DNA of 45,439 nucleotides. It comes from Candidatus Gastranaerophilales bacterium (GTDB lineage Bacteria > Cyanobacteriota > Vampirovibrionia > Gastranaerophilales > Gastranaerophilaceae). The position numbers were made by a program, and so were the translations under genes. Location: the NCBI GenBank assembly GCA_944327275.1, contig CALVHB010000045.1:1-45439 (forward strand). The letters are read 5' to 3'. Below the pieces are notes generated by a model that saw only the letters and a list, made by a program, of their open reading frames with translations, was not told where the DNA came from and searched no databases. The first letter of the stretch is position 1. Every line of letters starts with the position of its first letter. This document shows positions 9,497-18,470 of the stretch, one piece after another.

Positions 9497-10879
9497 ATGG
9501 ACGATAATATTACTTTAAAAAAATTTGGTACAGTTCAGTTTTTAAATTTTGCATTAGGATTTTTAGGGTTGCAATTTGCTTGGCAAATGAGAATAATTTT
9601 GTCAGGGCCTGTTACAGAAGGGTTGGGTGCTTCTCCTTTTATATATGGGCTAATTTGGCTAGCTGGTCCTTTTACAGGTATGGTTGTTCAGCCAATAGTC
9701 GGAGCTTTAAGTGATAAAACTGTATCTCCATTTGGAAGACGTCGTCCATACTTGCTTGGAGGTGCATTACTTGCCTCTATTGCTCTTTGGATATTTCCTA
9801 ACTCTGCAAATGTTGCTAATTTTATACAAAATATTTCTGGAGTTACTCTTCCATCATTAACAGCACTTTTTATAGCTGCTGTTATGATTTGGATTATTGA
9901 TGCTTGCGTAAATGTTGCACAAGGTCCTTACAGAGCGTTAGTACCTGATGTAGTCCCAGAAGAACAATATTCTATCGCAAATTCTTATATTAGTTTAGCT
10001 ATAGGGCTTGGTTCTGTTGTTGCTGCTGGAACTGCTCCTTTATTGAAGTGGGCGTTTGGATATCAAATGTCTATTGTTGCTCAGTTTGTTATGGCTGCCT
10101 TAGCTTTCACACTTGCTATGACATGGACTTGTATTACAATAAAGGAAAGACAAATCAAAAAAGAAGTTGAGAAAAATGCTGATTCCGGTAAGAATAGTGA
10201 AAGTTTTTTTGATTCATTGAAAAACTTTTTTGCAATGTCTCCGGAAGTTTCAAAGATCTGTACAATGCAATTTTTTACTTGGATTGGTACTATGTGTATG
10301 ATGATTTTCTTTACACAGTATGCAGTTCATACCATTTATTGTGTTCCGGATTTGACAACAGTTGGTCAAACTACAAAAGATTTGTACTCGCAAGCTATTT
10401 TGAGTGGAACGAATTTCTCTTCGGTTTGTTTTGCTATATTTAATTTAGTTTGTTTCTTGGTTGCTATTCCTATTGGAGTTTTGTCAGCTAAGTATTCTAA
10501 TAAAAAAGTTCATGTAATATCTTTGATTACAATGATTTTAGCTTATATTGGAATGTTTTTTGCAAAACAACCTAGAGCTGTTGCTGTGTTAATGGGAATT
10601 GCAGGTATTGGTTGGGCAAGTATTTGTGCTTTACCTTTTGCAATGCTTTCTCAATTTATTAAAAAAGGAACAGAGGGCTCTGTTATGGGAATATTTAATA
10701 TATTTATTGCAGGACCTCAGGTTTTTGTTTGTACTCTTGTGGCTTGGGTAATCTCTAAGTGTTCTTTTGCTATGGGATCAGATTATATTAACTACCATTG
10801 GGAGTACGCTTTCTTAATTGGAGCTGTATGTCTAGCTTTAGGTGCGTTAATTGCAAATGCTGTAAAAGAGAGGGTGTAA
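9497..10879 (+). CDS. MFS transporter, SLC45/sucrose-permease-like
   Basis: A 12-helix major facilitator protein of 460 residues. After the second helix, VGALSDKTVSPFGRRRPYLL carries the MFS signature D-x(n)-GRRRP. The RRRPY form is typical of the glycoside/SLC45-type sugar:proton symporters, and a second-half counterpart is degenerate. A cytoplasmic loop of about 40 polar residues (215-250) separates the halves. Sugar transport is an inference from family resemblance, and the substrate cannot be read. The gene is one base from the radical SAM gene, so the two are co-transcribed and may serve one process. Confidence 0.82.
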   Translation: MDDNITLKKFGTVQFLNFALGFLGLQFAWQMRIILSGPVTEGLGASPFIYGLIWLAGPFTGMVVQPIVGALSDKTVSPFGRRRPYLLGGALLASIALWIFPNSANVANFIQNISGVTLPSLTALFIAAVMIWIIDACVNVAQGPYRALVPDVVPEEQYSIANSYISLAIGLGSVVAAGTAPLLKWAFGYQMSIVAQFVMAALAFTLAMTWTCITIKERQIKKEVEKNADSGKNSESFFDSLKNFFAMSPEVSKICTMQFFTWIGTMCMMIFFTQYAVHTIYCVPDLTTVGQTTKDLYSQAILSGTNFSSVCFAIFNLVCFLVAIPIGVLSAKYSNKKVHVISLITMILAYIGMFFAKQPRAVAVLMGIAGIGWASICALPFAMLSQFIKKGTEGSVMGIFNIFIAGPQVFVCTLVAWVISKCSFAMGSDYINYHWEYAFLIGAVCLALGALIANAVKERV

Positions 10880-10880
10880 A

Positions 10881-12284
10881 ATGTCAGATAACAAAAAAAG
10901 AATTTTTTTAATATATCCTCCATCTCCTGTTATGAACAGAGAGGATCGTTGTCAACAACCAACAAAAGAGCTTTTGGTTATACCTCCATTGCCGCCTAGT
11001 GATTTGATGTATTTGGCTGCAGTTGCAGAAAAAGCAGGGTTGGAGGCTAGAATTAAGGACTATAGTCAGGGTGGAAATTTGGAGACTGATTTAAGAGAGT
11101 ATAGACCTGATTATGTTTTGATTAATGCAGCAACTCCTACTTTAGAACATGATTTAGATGCTTTAAAGGTAGCAAAAAATGTTTTACCTAATGTTGTAAC
11201 TATAGCAAAAGGTGCAGCGTTTTTAATGCTCGCTCAAGATGTATTAGAACGTCATGAGGCTTTAGATATCGTTATTTTGGGTGAAGCAGAAGAAACTTTA
11301 AAAGAAATTTTAGAAGAAAAAGATAAAAAGGAAATCTTAGGAATTTATTACAAGGAAGGTAATGAGGTAAAATATACAGGGAAAAGACCTTTTATTGAAA
11401 ACCTGGATGAAATTCCTTTCCCTGCAAGACATTTAGTAGATAATAGTATTTACAGAAGACCTGATAATAATAAGGTTCAAGCTGTGATAAAAGTCTCTCG
11501 CGGTTGTCCTTTCCATTGCTTTTTCTGTTTAGCAACTCCTGTTTCTGGACAAAAAGTAAGACGAAGAAGTATCCCAAATATTATTGCAGAAATAAAGGAA
11601 TGCGTTGAAAAATACAATATTCGTAATTTCTTATTCTGGTCTGATATTTTTAATTTGGATAAGCAGTGGACAATGGATTTGTGTAAGGCAATTATAGAAA
11701 GTGGGCTTAAAATTACTTGGTCAGCGAATACAAGAGCTGATACAGCTGATTTAGAAATGGCTAAAATGATGTATAAATCAGGGTGCCGTCTTGTAAGTAT
11801 TGGTGTTGAAAGCGGTTCTCAATATATGTTGGAAAAAATGGGCAAGAAGATTACTCTTGATGATGTGAGAAGAACTGTTAATGTTTTTAAAAAAGCTAAA
11901 ATACGTATTTATAATTATTTTGTGATAGGTTTACCTTGGGAAACTGAGGATACTGCTGAAGAGACTATAAAGTTTGCGATTGAACTCGATAGTGATTTTA
12001 TTAGTTTTTATACTGCAACACCTCTGCCAGGAACTCGTTTTTATGAATATGCAAAGGAACATAGCCTGTTTGATACAGAAACATCTTTCGAAAATGCATA
12101 TTTTTATCCAGCTGTGAATACACATTCTTTATCAAAAGACAGAGTGTTTGAACTTCATAAATCTGCAATTAAGCGTTTTTATTTGAGACCGTTGTACATA
12201 TTAAAAATGCTTTCAAGAATTCGTTCTTTTGCAGAAGTAAAAAGTTATTTTTGTGCAGGTATTAATTTGATTTTAAGAAAATAA
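10881..12284 (+). CDS. B12-binding-domain radical SAM protein
   Basis: A 467-residue enzyme of the BchE-like class B radical SAM group. Residues 1 to about 150 resemble a cobalamin-binding Rossmann fold (LIYPPSPV, then LPPSDLMYLAAVAEKAG), without the DxHxxG motif. The 4Fe-4S cluster motif CxxxCxxC is C209-C213-C216 in SRGCPFHCFFC. SIGVESGSQYMLEKMGKK and YFVIGLPWETEDT are typical of the radical SAM barrel. Such enzymes methylate unactivated carbons or rearrange substrates; the substrate here is unknown. A Shine-Dalgarno (GAGAGGG) overlaps the end of the transporter gene. The pilin-like gene follows 21 bases downstream. Confidence 0.9.
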   Translation: MSDNKKRIFLIYPPSPVMNREDRCQQPTKELLVIPPLPPSDLMYLAAVAEKAGLEARIKDYSQGGNLETDLREYRPDYVLINAATPTLEHDLDALKVAKNVLPNVVTIAKGAAFLMLAQDVLERHEALDIVILGEAEETLKEILEEKDKKEILGIYYKEGNEVKYTGKRPFIENLDEIPFPARHLVDNSIYRRPDNNKVQAVIKVSRGCPFHCFFCLATPVSGQKVRRRSIPNIIAEIKECVEKYNIRNFLFWSDIFNLDKQWTMDLCKAIIESGLKITWSANTRADTADLEMAKMMYKSGCRLVSIGVESGSQYMLEKMGKKITLDDVRRTVNVFKKAKIRIYNYFVIGLPWETEDTAEETIKFAIELDSDFISFYTATPLPGTRFYEYAKEHSLFDTETSFENAYFYPAVNTHSLSKDRVFELHKSAIKRFYLRPLYILKMLSRIRSFAEVKSYFCAGINLILRK

Positions 12285-12292
12285 ATAATAAA

Positions 12293-12419
12293 AAAGGAGC
12301 AATTTATGAAAAAGATTAAAAGACTCTTTACTTCGGGGGGGGTGGCAGCTCTAAGCTCTATAGAAGGTTTTAAACCTTGTAAAAAATTAAAAACATTGTA
12401 TAATTGTGACATGAAATAT
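12293..12419 (+). repeat. Pilin leader repeat, copy 1 (8-G tract, leader in frame)
   Basis: A 127-bp element nearly identical to 20567-20693. In order it holds a Shine-Dalgarno, the ATG of a leader reading MKKIKRLFTS, a G-tract, a small palindromic hairpin (AAGGTTT-T-AAACCTT at 12364-12378), a promoter-like pair, and the ATG at 12411. The G-tract at 12335-12345 is eight G, then T, then two G. It keeps the leader in frame with the downstream pilin. Similarity to copy 2 continues about 70 bases into the pilin N-terminal coding region and then stops. Confidence 0.9.
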
Positions 12420-13199
12420 CACAGAAAAAAGCTTGCTTTTACGCTTGCAGAAACTCTTATTACTCTTGGAGTGATTGGTGTTGTTGCAGCATTGACAATA
12501 CCGACTTTGATTAGTAAGTATAATGAAATGGTTACTATAACCGAATTAAGAAAAACTTATTCAGAATTATCTCAGGCAATAAAACTTTCTGAAACAGTTA
12601 ATGGTGATTTTCGAGAGTGGGAATATAGCTCTTCTGTTGTTGAAGCGCGTACTTTTGCAGAAAAGTATATAATGCCTTATCTTTCACGATCATATAAAAG
12701 ATGTACAAATAATAAATGTTATTTGAATAATAAATGCTGGAAAAAGCCAAATGGAGACTTAGCAACTGATGTTAGCTGTTCATTGTTAAATAGTTATATA
12801 TATAACAATAAAACTATTTCGTTTCGTACGATAAATTCTTCTTGTACAAGCCAAGGGATTACCTTTTGTACACCTATTAAATATGTAGAAATAACAGTTG
12901 ATATAAATGGTGATAGAGGTCCTTCAATAATGGGTAAAGATGTTTTTAACTTTACTTTATTCAACTACACGTATAAGACTGGTGCTTGGTCTACATCTTC
13001 TGTTTGTCCAAATGGTGAACATTACGGCTTGCATTTAGGAAGTATTGCCGGATATTGGGGTGGATATTGCCGAAATTTAGAAGATATGTTTAGTGGAAAT
13101 CCTGGTAATTGCAAAATTGATGGTAGTGGTTATGACTGTGGTCTTGCTATTGAAAAAAATGGGTGGAAGATTCCTGATCAATATCCTATTAAATTTTAG
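12306..13199 (+). CDS. Type IV pilin-like protein with prepilin signal (copy 1, long leader in frame)
   Basis: A prepilin-type protein. AFTLAETLITLG, with Glu at position +5 of the mature protein, starts a hydrophobic helix ending in VVAALTIPTLI, as in type IV pilins and pseudopilins. Cleavage is expected between Ala44 and Phe45. The C-terminal domain is Cys-rich and carries TVDINGDRGPSIMGKDVF, shared with the second pilin-like protein here. Two starts are possible. ATG 12306 has a good Shine-Dalgarno and gives a 44-residue leader. ATG 12411 (MKYHRKK) gives a conventional short leader and has a -10 box 6 bases upstream. The prepilin peptidase in this window is the likely processing enzyme. 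The exact role (pilus, uptake, secretion) is unknown. Confidence 0.85.
   Translation: MKKIKRLFTSGGVAALSSIEGFKPCKKLKTLYNCDMKYHRKKLAFTLAETLITLGVIGVVAALTIPTLISKYNEMVTITELRKTYSELSQAIKLSETVNGDFREWEYSSSVVEARTFAEKYIMPYLSRSYKRCTNNKCYLNNKCWKKPNGDLATDVSCSLLNSYIYNNKTISFRTINSSCTSQGITFCTPIKYVEITVDINGDRGPSIMGKDVFNFTLFNYTYKTGAWSTSSVCPNGEHYGLHLGSIAGYWGGYCRNLEDMFSGNPGNCKIDGSGYDCGLAIEKNGWKIPDQYPIKF
12377..12404 (+). promoter_or_regulatory. Promoter-like pair inside the pilin leader (copy 1)
   Basis: TTGTAA at 12377-12382 and a perfect TATAAT at 12399-12404 are 16 bases apart. The ATG at 12411 begins 7 bases after the -10 box, so a transcript from here would be leaderless or nearly so. The arrangement is the same in copy 2. 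Confidence 0.5.
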
Positions 13200-13213
13200 T
13201 ATAATTAACTTAA

Positions 13214-13240
13214 AAAAGCCTCTTTTTTTAAGAGGCTTTT
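13214..13240 (+). terminator. Rho-independent terminator after pilin copy 1
   Basis: AAAAGCCTCTT pairs with AAGAGGCTTTT around a T5 loop, and the run of T closes the stem. It also has A-rich/T-rich flanks in the other direction. It may therefore serve the convergent winged-helix gene that ends at 13269. Confidence 0.85.
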
Positions 13241-13268
13241 AGTGAAACGATTATGAAAAATTTAAGTT

Positions 13269-13919
13269 TTATATGTTTAGGATAAAACCGCCTTTATCGG
13301 CATTTTCAAGCTTTTCTCCTTCAATTTTTGCTCTCAGATTTTTAATATATTTGTATACATAATCTCTTGGCAAGTCCAAAAGAGCTGCTAAATCTTTTGC
13401 ATAAACAATTTTTCCTTTGTTTTTTGCGAAATGATCAAATACTTTTTGTTCTCTGTCTGTAAGAGCTTTTTTGAATACAACTCTTACTTCATCTCTTAAA
13501 TCTTCTACCTTTTCAGGTTTAACTGCTTTAGCTGGTTTAACAGCTTTTGTCGCTTTTTTAGCAGATTTTACAGATTTTTTTGTTTCTACTTTTTTATCGG
13601 CTTTAACTTCTTCTTTTACAGTTTTTTCAGAAGTTTCGTCTGACATAAATTTATGGATAGAAAATGGGCTTGGAGCTATTTCTGTTTCCCTTTCATACCC
13701 GCGTTCAGCGATTGCACTCAATCTTTCAGCGTGAGGTTGTTTCCATTCGCTTTCGTTAGATACTACAGGTTTTCCTTTTAATACTATATCTATTAAATCG
13801 TTAGTAGGCTTAGCCTCTTCTATCTTTTTCCCCAATCTAGCAGCAAATTCTTCTAATGTAATCTTTTCTAATGAGCTTCTCCATTGCTTAATCTCTTCTT
13901 TGCTCAAATATTCAGACAT
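13269..13919 (-). CDS. Putative winged-helix protein with a Lys/Ala-rich linker
   Basis: I do not recognise a named family for the whole 216-residue protein. The N-terminus (1-75) is predicted helical and charged (SKEEIKQWRSSLEKITLEEF). Residues 105-140 are a low-complexity Lys/Ala/Val linker (KSAKKATKAVKPAKAVKPEK), like the tails of DNA-binding proteins. The last 65 residues (LTDREQKVFDHFAKNKGKIV, then LLDLPRDYVYKYIKNLRAKI and GGFIL) resemble the winged-helix of OmpR-type regulators. No receiver domain is present. It is a plausible nucleoid-associated or regulatory DNA-binding protein; that function is inferred. Confidence 0.7.
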   Translation of the reverse strand: MSEYLSKEEIKQWRSSLEKITLEEFAARLGKKIEEAKPTNDLIDIVLKGKPVVSNESEWKQPHAERLSAIAERGYERETEIAPSPFSIHKFMSDETSEKTVKEEVKADKKVETKKSVKSAKKATKAVKPAKAVKPEKVEDLRDEVRVVFKKALTDREQKVFDHFAKNKGKIVYAKDLAALLDLPRDYVYKYIKNLRAKIEGEKLENADKGGFILNI

Positions 13920-14056
13920 TCATTAATCTCCTTAAACTGTATGTGTCTCTTTACATTCTCTAATGTAGCATAAACCATGCCGTATAGTTCAAAATGTTTC
14001 ACAACGTAAATTTTTATTTATTTTAGTAACAATTGTGGATATAAACAGGATATCAA

Positions 14057-14728
14057 CTAGTATAGCACTCCGGAGCTTAGTATACTTTGAACTTCTTTTA
14101 TCATTATTGAATTAATATCTTCTATTGATTTTGTTCCGTCTATACTTTTGAAATTATATTCTGTTTTCATTTTTTCATACTGCTCTAAACATTTGTTTTG
14201 ATAAATTTCAAAGCTTTTGTAAAAGTCAGAAGAAAAACCAACATCTCTACCGCTTTCATAGTAATTTAATCCTGTAGTTCCAATTATTCTTTTCAAAAGG
14301 ACATCTACAGGCATATCAAGATAAAATATTAAATCCGGTTCTGGAGCATAATCATAAAGATTTTTTACCCATTCAATATCTTGACCTCTTACAACATCTC
14401 TTGCAAGTGCTGTGTAATAATATCTGTCTAAAAGTACAATAAATCCTGATTTTAGAGCCGGAATTATAGTATTTTCAAGTCTGTCTGCAAAGTCTGCTGC
14501 ATATAAAAGGCTATATGTTGTCGCATTTAAAAGATTTCTTTCTTTTGCATCATCAATAACGTTTGCAATAAGTCTTGAAGTTTTCCATTCAGAGACCATT
14601 ACACCGTATGATTGTGCTTGAATATAACGCTTTAAAAGCTCAAGCTGAGTCGATTTCCCAGAACCATCAGTACCCTCAATAACAATAAGTAATCCTTCAT
14701 AGCCGTGTTTTGTTTTGAATTGAGTCAT
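14057..14728 (-). CDS. dTMP-kinase-like P-loop kinase, copy A
   Basis: A 223-residue protein of the thymidylate kinase fold. The P-loop is EGTDGSGKST (18-27) and the DR-box is LLDRYYYTALARD. The hydrophobic-Asp strand LIFYLDMPVDVLLKRI is where the family has DLTFYLD. The canonical Tmk element after the P-loop (RxPGGT) is missing; EWKTSR stands in its place. The substrate may therefore not be dTMP, or this is a divergent Tmk. It overlaps its paralogue by one base (TAATG) and lies downstream of it in the same operon with the YhaM-like gene. Confidence 0.8.
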   Translation of the reverse strand: MTQFKTKHGYEGLLIVIEGTDGSGKSTQLELLKRYIQAQSYGVMVSEWKTSRLIANVIDDAKERNLLNATTYSLLYAADFADRLENTIIPALKSGFIVLLDRYYYTALARDVVRGQDIEWVKNLYDYAPEPDLIFYLDMPVDVLLKRIIGTTGLNYYESGRDVGFSSDFYKSFEIYQNKCLEQYEKMKTEYNFKSIDGTKSIEDINSIMIKEVQSILSSGVLY

Positions 14729-15402
14729 TATATAGCTACTCCTTTGTTATTTAGTACATTTTTAAGCATTTCTCTTATTGCAACTTGTTTTGAATGTATA
14801 GAATCCATTGCATCAAGTTTAACTAATCCAAATTCATCCACCATTTTTTGATATTCGTTAATTACCCTACTTTGAAATATCATATAGCTTTCGTATGGAT
14901 CATTGCTTAATTTTAGATCCATACCTGCTTCATAAAATTTTGGAGCTCTATTAGCACATATTCTTTCCATTGAATCTTTTGGATTTATGTCAAAATATAT
15001 TGCTAAATCTGGTTTAATTGCAAAGTTGTATACGTTTCTTACCCATTGAGGATCAACCCCTCTTGCAACATCTCTTGCAAAAGCTGTATATGCGTATCTG
15101 TCAGCGAGCACTATAAAACCTGCTTTTAAAGCCGGATCAATTACTTGTTTTAGTCTATCTGCAAAATCGACTGCGTGAAGAAGTGAAAATGTTCTTGGAG
15201 AGAGCATATTCTTTTTCTTAGCAAGTTTTGTTGTCTGACTAATCAGCTCAGAGGAATTCCATTCTGTAAAAATTACGTCTTGCCCAATTGATTTAAGCCA
15301 ATCTCTGAGTAAAACCAATTGTGTGGATTTCCCTGATCCGTCAATCCCTTCTACACAAACCAAAGTCCCTTTGTAATTATGTTTTTCGGTTAATTTAGAC
15401 AA
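14728..15402 (-). CDS. dTMP-kinase-like P-loop kinase, copy B
   Basis: A paralogue of the adjacent protein, with the same length (224 residues) and layout. The P-loop EGIDGSGKST is at 18-27 and LADRYAYTAFARD is the DR-box. The strand DLAIYFDINPKDSMERI corresponds to the copy A strand. EWNSSE again replaces the RxPGGT element of classical thymidylate kinases. It overlaps the end of the YhaM-like gene by 13 bases, so the three genes are translationally linked. Divergence between the copies suggests an old duplication with distinct substrates or a heterodimer; this is inference. Confidence 0.8.
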   Translation of the reverse strand: MSKLTEKHNYKGTLVCVEGIDGSGKSTQLVLLRDWLKSIGQDVIFTEWNSSELISQTTKLAKKKNMLSPRTFSLLHAVDFADRLKQVIDPALKAGFIVLADRYAYTAFARDVARGVDPQWVRNVYNFAIKPDLAIYFDINPKDSMERICANRAPKFYEAGMDLKLSNDPYESYMIFQSRVINEYQKMVDEFGLVKLDAMDSIHSKQVAIREMLKNVLNNKGVAI

Positions 15403-16244
15403 TTTTCTACTCCTTTTTCAAGTAAGTGGACATTAATTTTTCCGAATTTGGCAGATAAGTTGTCAACTATATGTATAAAGTATAATTCAGGTTCAAGATC
15501 TTTTTCTCCTAAATCAATAATAGCTCCCCAATCACTTCTGCCGTGGTGTGCTGCAATCATTCTTGCAATTTCTTTAAAATTATTATTCATACAGATTGCA
15601 AATCCGTATTGAGAGTGCGAAATCCATTCTTTTCTGAAGTTTTCGTCATAATCTATCAAACCTGTTTCAAGATCGATTGTGTATTCAAATATTTTCCCTA
15701 TATCGTGTAAAATGCAAGCTGCAATTATATTATCGCGATTAAACTTATATTCGGAATTGTCCATATTTTGTTCTGCATATTTTATACATTCCAACGTATG
15801 AACCATCAAACCTCCGATGTAGTTGTGGTGCATCAGTTTCGCTGCTGGTGTTATTTTTATCTTTTCTTTGTTTTCTGCAAAATATTTTGCTAAAAATGTA
15901 TTGAGTTTTTCATCTTTGATTGTGTCAATGTAGGAGACAAGTTTTGCGTATAATTTTTCTCTTTCAGCTTCATTGAGTCCGGTTCTAGCCTCTTTTTTTA
16001 ACTCTAGAGCTGATACAAGACAGTTGTTGAATTTTTCATTGAACGATGCTGAAACTATTCTGACAATATTCCCTGTTCTGAATATTTTACTATCAAATCT
16101 GTTGAGGGTTTCTTCCCATAAAATACAGTTCAGTAAAGAATTATCTTCCAAATTCCTTAATTGGAGTTTCCCCATTTTGGTTCCAGCTTTTGTATCGCCT
16201 ACTGAAAATATTACAACTTCATAATCTACATCTGTGCTATACAT
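15390..16244 (-). CDS. YhaM-like 3'-5' exoribonuclease (OB-fold plus HD domain)
   Basis: A two-domain protein of 284 residues. Residues 1-95 form an OB-fold nucleic-acid-binding domain (KLQLRNLEDNSLLNCILWEE). Residues 130-270 are an HD phosphohydrolase domain with HHNYIGGLMVHTLE, the diagnostic ILHDIGKIFEY, and the distal IAAHHGRSDW. This matches YhaM, a 3'-5' exonuclease of Gram-positive bacteria acting on RNA or DNA. AAAAGG lies just before the ATG. It is the first gene of the operon with the two nucleotide kinase-like proteins, consistent with nucleotide salvage or turnover (inference). Confidence 0.85.
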   Translation of the reverse strand: MYSTDVDYEVVIFSVGDTKAGTKMGKLQLRNLEDNSLLNCILWEETLNRFDSKIFRTGNIVRIVSASFNEKFNNCLVSALELKKEARTGLNEAEREKLYAKLVSYIDTIKDEKLNTFLAKYFAENKEKIKITPAAKLMHHNYIGGLMVHTLECIKYAEQNMDNSEYKFNRDNIIAACILHDIGKIFEYTIDLETGLIDYDENFRKEWISHSQYGFAICMNNNFKEIARMIAAHHGRSDWGAIIDLGEKDLEPELYFIHIVDNLSAKFGKINVHLLEKGVENCLN

Positions 16245-16309
16245 TTTTTACCTTTTCAGTCATCAAATATAATTTTATTTTAAATTTGAGGCTGTAATTC
16301 CTTTCTTTT

Positions 16310-17416
<1,107 letters not shown>

Positions 17417-18403
17417 TTAATTTTGAGCAACTTTATTTTCTCCAAACAAGAATATTTGGAGTTCATTTTCAGCTTGTTTTATTGGTCTGTAAAAATCTTT
17501 TACTAGTACGCACTGTGTTTGTATACAATTAAGATTTCTTTCGTGTAGATATTTTTCTAAATCATCCGCAGTTTTTGTGTATTGACGATGCTTTAAGAAT
17601 GCAAAATAATTTGTTTTTTTTCTTGAAATTTCTCCAAGTGCGAAGTTGATTATTTCATCGTAAGGAATATCATATCCGTCATTTAATGACATATCTATTA
17701 TAAAGTTTTGGTTATCACTTGTTGTAATAGAAAGGTATGCTACAATTCGGTGTTTTGCCGGTTCTTCCAAAACGTATCTGTTTTTATAAAAGTTTGTCAT
17801 ACCTGCAAATATTGGTTCTTTATATTCATCTTTAATTCTTTCAAGTGATGGCTTGTAAAGATTTTTCAGCTCAGAGTTGTAAAGACGGGATATGCTTTTA
17901 GCATCACTGTTTTGACAATATCTAAAATCTGCTTTTTTGTTTGATTTTGGAACAAAATTATCAAGTTTCCATAGGTTCTCGTAGCTGCATTGTCTAAATC
18001 CACACCCTTGCATAAATAAATCAAGAAGTTCATCGTGTGACTGGTCTACGGTAACGTTAAAAGATATTGCCCCTTTTGCTCCAAATCTTGCAATGACAAA
18101 TTCTACAAGTCTTTTTCCAACATCATAAAGGTTTTGTTGGAAAATTAGTCTTGTAATATTTATTTTATAAGGGTTCCCTGATGTCGGAACGACAGTTATA
18201 AGCCCTAAGATTTCCCCTTTTTCCAGTAGTATGTACGACTCAGGTAAAAATTTATACTTAAGTGGTAATATAGCATGAAGCATTACAAAAGCTTCATTGG
18301 TGATTGCCTTTGAGAACTTCTCTCCATCGTCGCTCCCAAGATAAGAAATCATTTTTTTGATTTTGGGTGTATCAAAACAATTTAATCTTCTTATCACTGT
18401 CAT
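17417..18403 (-). CDS. Putative GNAT-type acetyltransferase (two GNAT-like halves)
   Basis: A 328-residue soluble protein. The first half (about 1-150) looks like a GNAT fold: IRRLNCFDTPKI, then YILLEKGEILGLITVV, then GAKGAISFNVTVD, then LFMQGCGFRQCSYENLW. The second half repeats the pattern more weakly (FRYCQNSDAKSISRLYNSEL, then RIVAYLSITTSDNQNFIID). No clear acetyl-CoA pyrophosphate loop (Q/R-x-x-G-x-G/A) is visible in either half, so catalytic activity is uncertain. It lies upstream of ilvC on the same strand. No Shine-Dalgarno precedes the ATG; an AT-rich stretch lies immediately upstream. Confidence 0.6.
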   Translation of the reverse strand: MTVIRRLNCFDTPKIKKMISYLGSDDGEKFSKAITNEAFVMLHAILPLKYKFLPESYILLEKGEILGLITVVPTSGNPYKINITRLIFQQNLYDVGKRLVEFVIARFGAKGAISFNVTVDQSHDELLDLFMQGCGFRQCSYENLWKLDNFVPKSNKKADFRYCQNSDAKSISRLYNSELKNLYKPSLERIKDEYKEPIFAGMTNFYKNRYVLEEPAKHRIVAYLSITTSDNQNFIIDMSLNDGYDIPYDEIINFALGEISRKKTNYFAFLKHRQYTKTADDLEKYLHERNLNCIQTQCVLVKDFYRPIKQAENELQIFLFGENKVAQN

Positions 18404-18470
18404 ACATATATTATATATTTTATTTTAATTCTTTTCAAGTTTGTGATAAAATTTTCTTGCGAGGCTGAAT

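Noticed and set aside
14033..14045. TGTGGATAT as part of a replication origin
   Set aside because: One near-match to a DnaA box, without a cluster, and far from dnaA. No oriC is supported in the window.
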